Source: Phellopilus nigrolimitatus (Eukaryota; Basidiomycota; Agaricomycetes; Hymenochaetales; Hymenochaetaceae). Taken from it: a stretch of 37,103 nucleotides of DNA. Under the pieces are notes generated by a model. The model ran no database searches, had not been told where the DNA came from, and worked only from the letters and a program-made list of their open reading frames with translations. Where the stretch lies: contig JAJOHG010000249.1 of assembly GCA_021029095.1 (NCBI GenBank), forward strand, positions 1-37,103. The letters are read 5' to 3'. This document shows positions 33,767 through 37,103 of the stretch, in pieces. Each line of letters begins with the position of its first letter. Within the stretch, counting starts at the first letter, position 1. Made by a program: the position numbers and the translations under genes.

Positions 33767-35607
33767 ATGCTGAAACTGTACTCTTCTGCGCGACGCGCAT
33801 GCAGGAGAAATGCATCGCAAAAATTTGTAGTGCGCGAGCTTGTGTCGTACAGCGCAAAAGCTTACGTGCCAAATCCAAAAGGCCCGAATATCGAGCTCAT
33901 CCGCCGATTGACGCAAGGTGTGCTGTATTCTTTGGTATGAGCATTCTCGTCATACCTGAGCCTAAATACGCGTCAGAAAGAGATGCAGATGGAGATGCAG
34001 AAGGAGAAGTCTGAAGCGTTTAAAGTCCGGGCATTCCGACGAGCTATTCGCGTGATAGACCTTCTGCCTGAGGCAATAACCTCTGGAAACGAAGCGATAA
34101 ATGTGCGTGTTTGAATTGGAACAGTAAATTGTTTTTATGTTTATGCGTTGCTCAAGATTAATGGGGTCGGTGAAGGCATTGCTCGTAGAATCGACGAATA
34201 TTTGAACCCGGGTCGCGAGGTGTGTCGGCAATTTACCCGCGTCTCTTTCTTTCAAAGTGTTGACAGACACCTCTCAGCTCACTCCGAAGCCATCCGAATC
34301 TCGACAGATGACAGTAGAGGAAGTTGAATGTGAAAAGTCACTTTCTGAATTCAGGCGGGTGCCAGGAATCGGGTATGTCTGGTGAATTACAGGCATGGAA
34401 TCCCGAGATTCTGACGAAACGGATTTAGACCTGTGAAAGCTCGCAAATTGTTCGAGGCTGGCTGTCGCTCACTGGATGATATGCGAAAGCCGGAGTATTT
34501 GAGCACGTTGTCTTTGCCTATAAGAACTGCTCTCGATTATGTCGAACATTTAGCCCTACGGGTTACTCGAGCTCAGGTTGATGCTGTAATGGTAAAGTTT
34601 CTCGTTCGCTCTGTTTTTGTTGTACTTAACTAAGCTTTTAAGTGGACTATCAAATCTATAGTATCTTCTGAGTTCATAATGCACGCAGTGGGCAGCTAGT
34701 GAGTTCTGCTAAGTGAGCATTTAGCACTCCTGACCGTAATTGACTCTGAACCGGATATACATAGTCGTCGCGGATTTCCAACATGCTCAGACATCGATGT
34801 GATTTTATTCCATCCTTCATGCGTCTACGTCCCGCGCCCTGGCGAAAAGTCATCCGTGGGCTTCTCTTCGCCACCAGGATCTACACGGCGCGGCCGTTTG
34901 ACAAAACAAGTCTCTGCCTCCCGTGCTAAGCAGGATACACTCCTGCGTGAATTTCTCCTCGGGCCTTTGGAACACGAAGGCGTGCTCGCAGCGACACTCG
35001 TGGAAGGCCCACGGAAGTGGCAAGGAATCGTGCGCATTCCGGGTCCAAACGAAGGTTTCCAGGAGCGGGTTATGGGCAGACGGGACCGCAAGGGTACATT
35101 CCGTCGCATGGACTTGTCGTGCGTAATCATGTGTGATTTCTCAAACAAGCCCAACTTAATCCGGGTGATTTACCTCGCAGTCTGTTCCCCTGTCTGTCGA
35201 AGGGCGCTGCCCTTCTTGCGACCACAGGCGACACGGATTTCAATGCCCACCTTCGTGAGCTGGCGTCGAAGAAGGGTCTGCACCTCAACGAGTTTGGATT
35301 ATGGCGCTTTTGCAGAAATTCATCTGTTTCAAACGGAAGCCCCAACGAAATGTCTGACGTAGAGCAACCGACAAACTCGAAATCTGGTTCAGATGGCACT
35401 AGAAGACGCGAAGGTGAAGAAGACGGGCGATGGGAATTGGTCGCGAGTTCGACGGAACAGGAGGTCCTAAACGAGTTGGCTCTTGGGTACGTCGAGCCAG
35501 AAAGACGGAACTTCGCGTTTGTGATGAGCAGGCCAAGGCATGGGCCAGTACGCAAGACTCAAGGCGTTATTTTAGACAGCGCTGACGCGGTTCTGAAAAG
35601 CACATAA
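33767..35607 (+). CDS. Family X DNA polymerase (Pol beta/lambda-like, no BRCT)
   Basis: Eight exons (33767-33917, 33981-34102, 34157-34219, 34278-34372, 34429-34591, 34643-34698, 34765-35118, 35181-35607) total 1,431 nt, that is 476 residues. The first helix-hairpin-helix domain has FKVRAFRRAIRVIDLLP and INGVGEGIARRIDEYL; the second HhH is RVPGIGPVKARKLFEAG. The palm has GSYRRGFPTCSDIDV, whose two Asp are the metal ligands and which is split by an intron in the Tyr codon; the third Asp is in RRMDLSLF. The thumb has FNAHLRELASKKGLHLNEFG and ends LGYVEPERRNF. Family X enzymes fill short gaps in base-excision and end-joining repair. There is no BRCT domain and no room for one: the previous gene ends 229 bp upstream. 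The N-terminus (MLKLYSSARRACRRNASQ) is basic and Ser-rich, compatible with a mitochondrial presequence. The start choice and first intron are the least certain parts. Confidence 0.87.
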
Positions 35608-36072
35608 GGCAGGATAAAGACGTTGGATACGGAGCATAGTAATTATAATTACACGGCTCCTTTGCTAATTGCAATCGCGATCGGAATGACTTTTTTGTTT
35701 GAAAGCAGGGTATGTTAGTATGTTAGAAGCCCGCGCAGAACAAGATAAAATCACCATGTATGTACATGATCGATTAACACCAGGCAAAAGAAGTAACTAC
35801 TTTTTAATGAGGCATACTCTCTACATCGTCTGCTCGCATTCAAGATTCCTCCTCATACTGAATCGTGTTAATTTCAGATTCAAGGGAAATCTTCTACTCG
35901 GTGACTGGACTAGGCTGCTTGGGTGACTGGATGGTTCGTTAGCGGCACCGGAATTTTGTGGTATGAGAAGCGCGGAATTGGGTGTGTTTATTTATTGGTG
36001 CTTGGAGATTTATCAGTTGAACGACTGCATATTTCTTCATCAGAAAGATCACACCAAGCAGTAACATGAAGG
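35608..36072. other. Intergenic, convergent ends of Pol X and the right-edge gene
   Basis: 465 bp, AT-rich, with one open frame (35,699-35,926) that shows no domain and no splice support. A TGTATGTACATGATC sequence lies near 35,758. Confidence 0.45.
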
Positions 36073-37103
36073 TTACCCACCATTGTGGAACCAGCCACCT
36101 TTGTTCGAGTTCCCATTTACCTTTCCGTTAGTGTTGGCCGCTGCCTGACCAAGAACACCAGCTTGATTGCCACGCAGGCCACCATTCCGCGCAGGAATAC
36201 CCTCGATCGATGGACCACGTACAGAGAGTTCGAACATAAGATCGCCGTGGCGATTGAATACGGGGCACGCGATGACGAGCTCGTGGGCGTGCACAAGCAG
36301 ACCTGACCATGCCCCCTCGAAAGTGGCCCTTAGCTCGCTCATGAGACCCTCGAAGTCGACAGTGGAGGGGAACTCGTCCCTGAGATGCTTGAAAATCTTT
36401 GCATGCGTCGACTCTCCTGGCGCGCCCGGTGCAAAGTGCGAACTGCGGATTTGCGGTACAATTTGGGCAGATGAAAGGCGTATCTGCAGGCCAGATGCGT
36501 CGGAGAGAGAAAACGATGTTAGCAGACCAGTTCGCATGCATCTCCGCACTGGATAGTTAACTAGGTGAGGCAGAACAAAGAAAATCAAGAATGTGAAAGC
36601 TCACTTCCAATCCTTGCTTTCACCAACGTAGGAGAGTCCGAGTCTCATCATACCCTTGATAGAGATGATAAATTTGTCGCTGCGGCTCGTCGGAATTGAC
36701 AAGACGTTACGAGTTCTGCCTTTATGTTAGGACAGCATGTAATTATTCGACGGCGAAGAAAAATCAATAAAATGTCAACTCACAATTAACAGTGTACAAT
36801 CCGTTACCCTCGAAATCGCCCTCGTACTCATATCGCCACTCATCTCTGTTCCTCCATTCAAAATCGAGGCTCTCGTCGCTGGTGGTGGGGATTTCTCGCC
36901 ACTTGCACCCGTAGTTTTTCTTCGTCCCGTGTTTGCTCCACGTCGTCAGCTTGAGAATCCATTCTCCGCTATCGACTCCCGAGAAGCTTGGCACGATTGT
37001 TGTATCACGATTGAAGCGCTCGAGCAGCGCAAGAAGGCGCCCGAGGAATGTCTTACGTGAGAGACATACCGTGCCGTACGGTACCTCCTTTCCGACGCCC
37101 GAT
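36073..37103 (-). CDS. Uncharacterised protein, 5' part outside the window
   Basis: I do not recognise this protein. The coding frame enters from the right edge (GVGKEVPYGTVCLSRKTFLG), runs through VPSFSGVDSGEWILKLTTWS and FEWRNRDEWRYEYEGDFEGN to a donor at 36783, continues in an exon 36605-36719 (LSIPTSRSDKFIISIKG), and ends in a last exon with HAKIFKHLRDEFPSTVDFEG, ELVIACPVFNRHGDLMFEL and a Gly/Asn-rich tail ending HNGG at 36073. The acceptor of the last exon is not settled: the AG near 36,552 gives the wrong frame and one a few bases further in fits better. The middle is rich in Trp, Tyr, Asp and Glu. No membrane segment is evident in the visible part. Confidence 0.6.

Noticed and set aside
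34190..34220. A GAACCCGGGTC-like sequence suggestive of a tRNA T-loop
   Set aside because: It lies inside the HhH exon of the polymerase, with no matching acceptor stem or anticodon arm.

Overview
This window comes from a filamentous basidiomycete, most likely a mushroom-forming agaricomycete. The genes are dense with short (about 45-75 nt) GT-AG introns, and the products are basidiomycete-type: a Cre1/CreA carbon-repressor with its C-x4-C first finger, a fungal three-repeat gelsolin, an Sfh1/Snf5-type chromatin subunit, a p34/AAGAB-type adaptin chaperone and a BRCT-less family X DNA polymerase. Most genes were read by joining exons by eye; for each fully modelled gene the exon lengths sum to a multiple of three.

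Layout. 0.2-5.6 kb: M16 metallopeptidase copy A (minus strand, one late frameshift), head-to-head with an intact GC-rich gelsolin-like gene (5.6-7.1 kb, plus). 7.1-10.8 kb: gene-poor GC-rich upstream region of cre1. 10.8-13.5 kb: cre1 (plus). 13.5-15.2 kb: intergenic DNA with a degenerate direct repeat. 15.2-15.6 kb: a short hAT-like terminal-inverted-repeat element (MITE). 15.6-21.1 kb: M16 copy B (minus, intact). 21.1-21.4 kb: a second MITE copy in the opposite orientation, cutting off a gelsolin pseudogene (21.4-22.5 kb, minus). 23.4-27.7 kb: M16 copy C (plus, intact, 21 exons, 1,046 codons). 28.1-29.6 kb: p34/AAGAB-like gene (minus), head-to-head with sfh1/snf5 (29.85-31.8 kb, plus). Then an aldo/keto reductase (32.3-33.5 kb, plus), a family X DNA polymerase (33.8-35.6 kb, plus) and an unidentified gene running off the right edge (36.1 kb to end, minus).

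The notable part is the first 28 kb. A divergent M16-peptidase/gelsolin pair exists as one near-complete unit (copy A plus gelsolin 1), one unit with a dying gelsolin (copy C plus gelsolin 2), and one M16 gene left without its gelsolin (copy B). B and C are arms of a roughly 5.3 kb inverted repeat. The gelsolin 3'-UTR remnant beside B, and the sequences joined to each end of the two MITEs, fit a simple history: a tandem array of the pair in which two oppositely oriented MITEs recombined and flipped the M16-B segment. I see no phage, CRISPR, plasmid, toxin or viral gene, and no RNA gene that I can support. The right-hand genes look like ordinary single-copy housekeeping genes.
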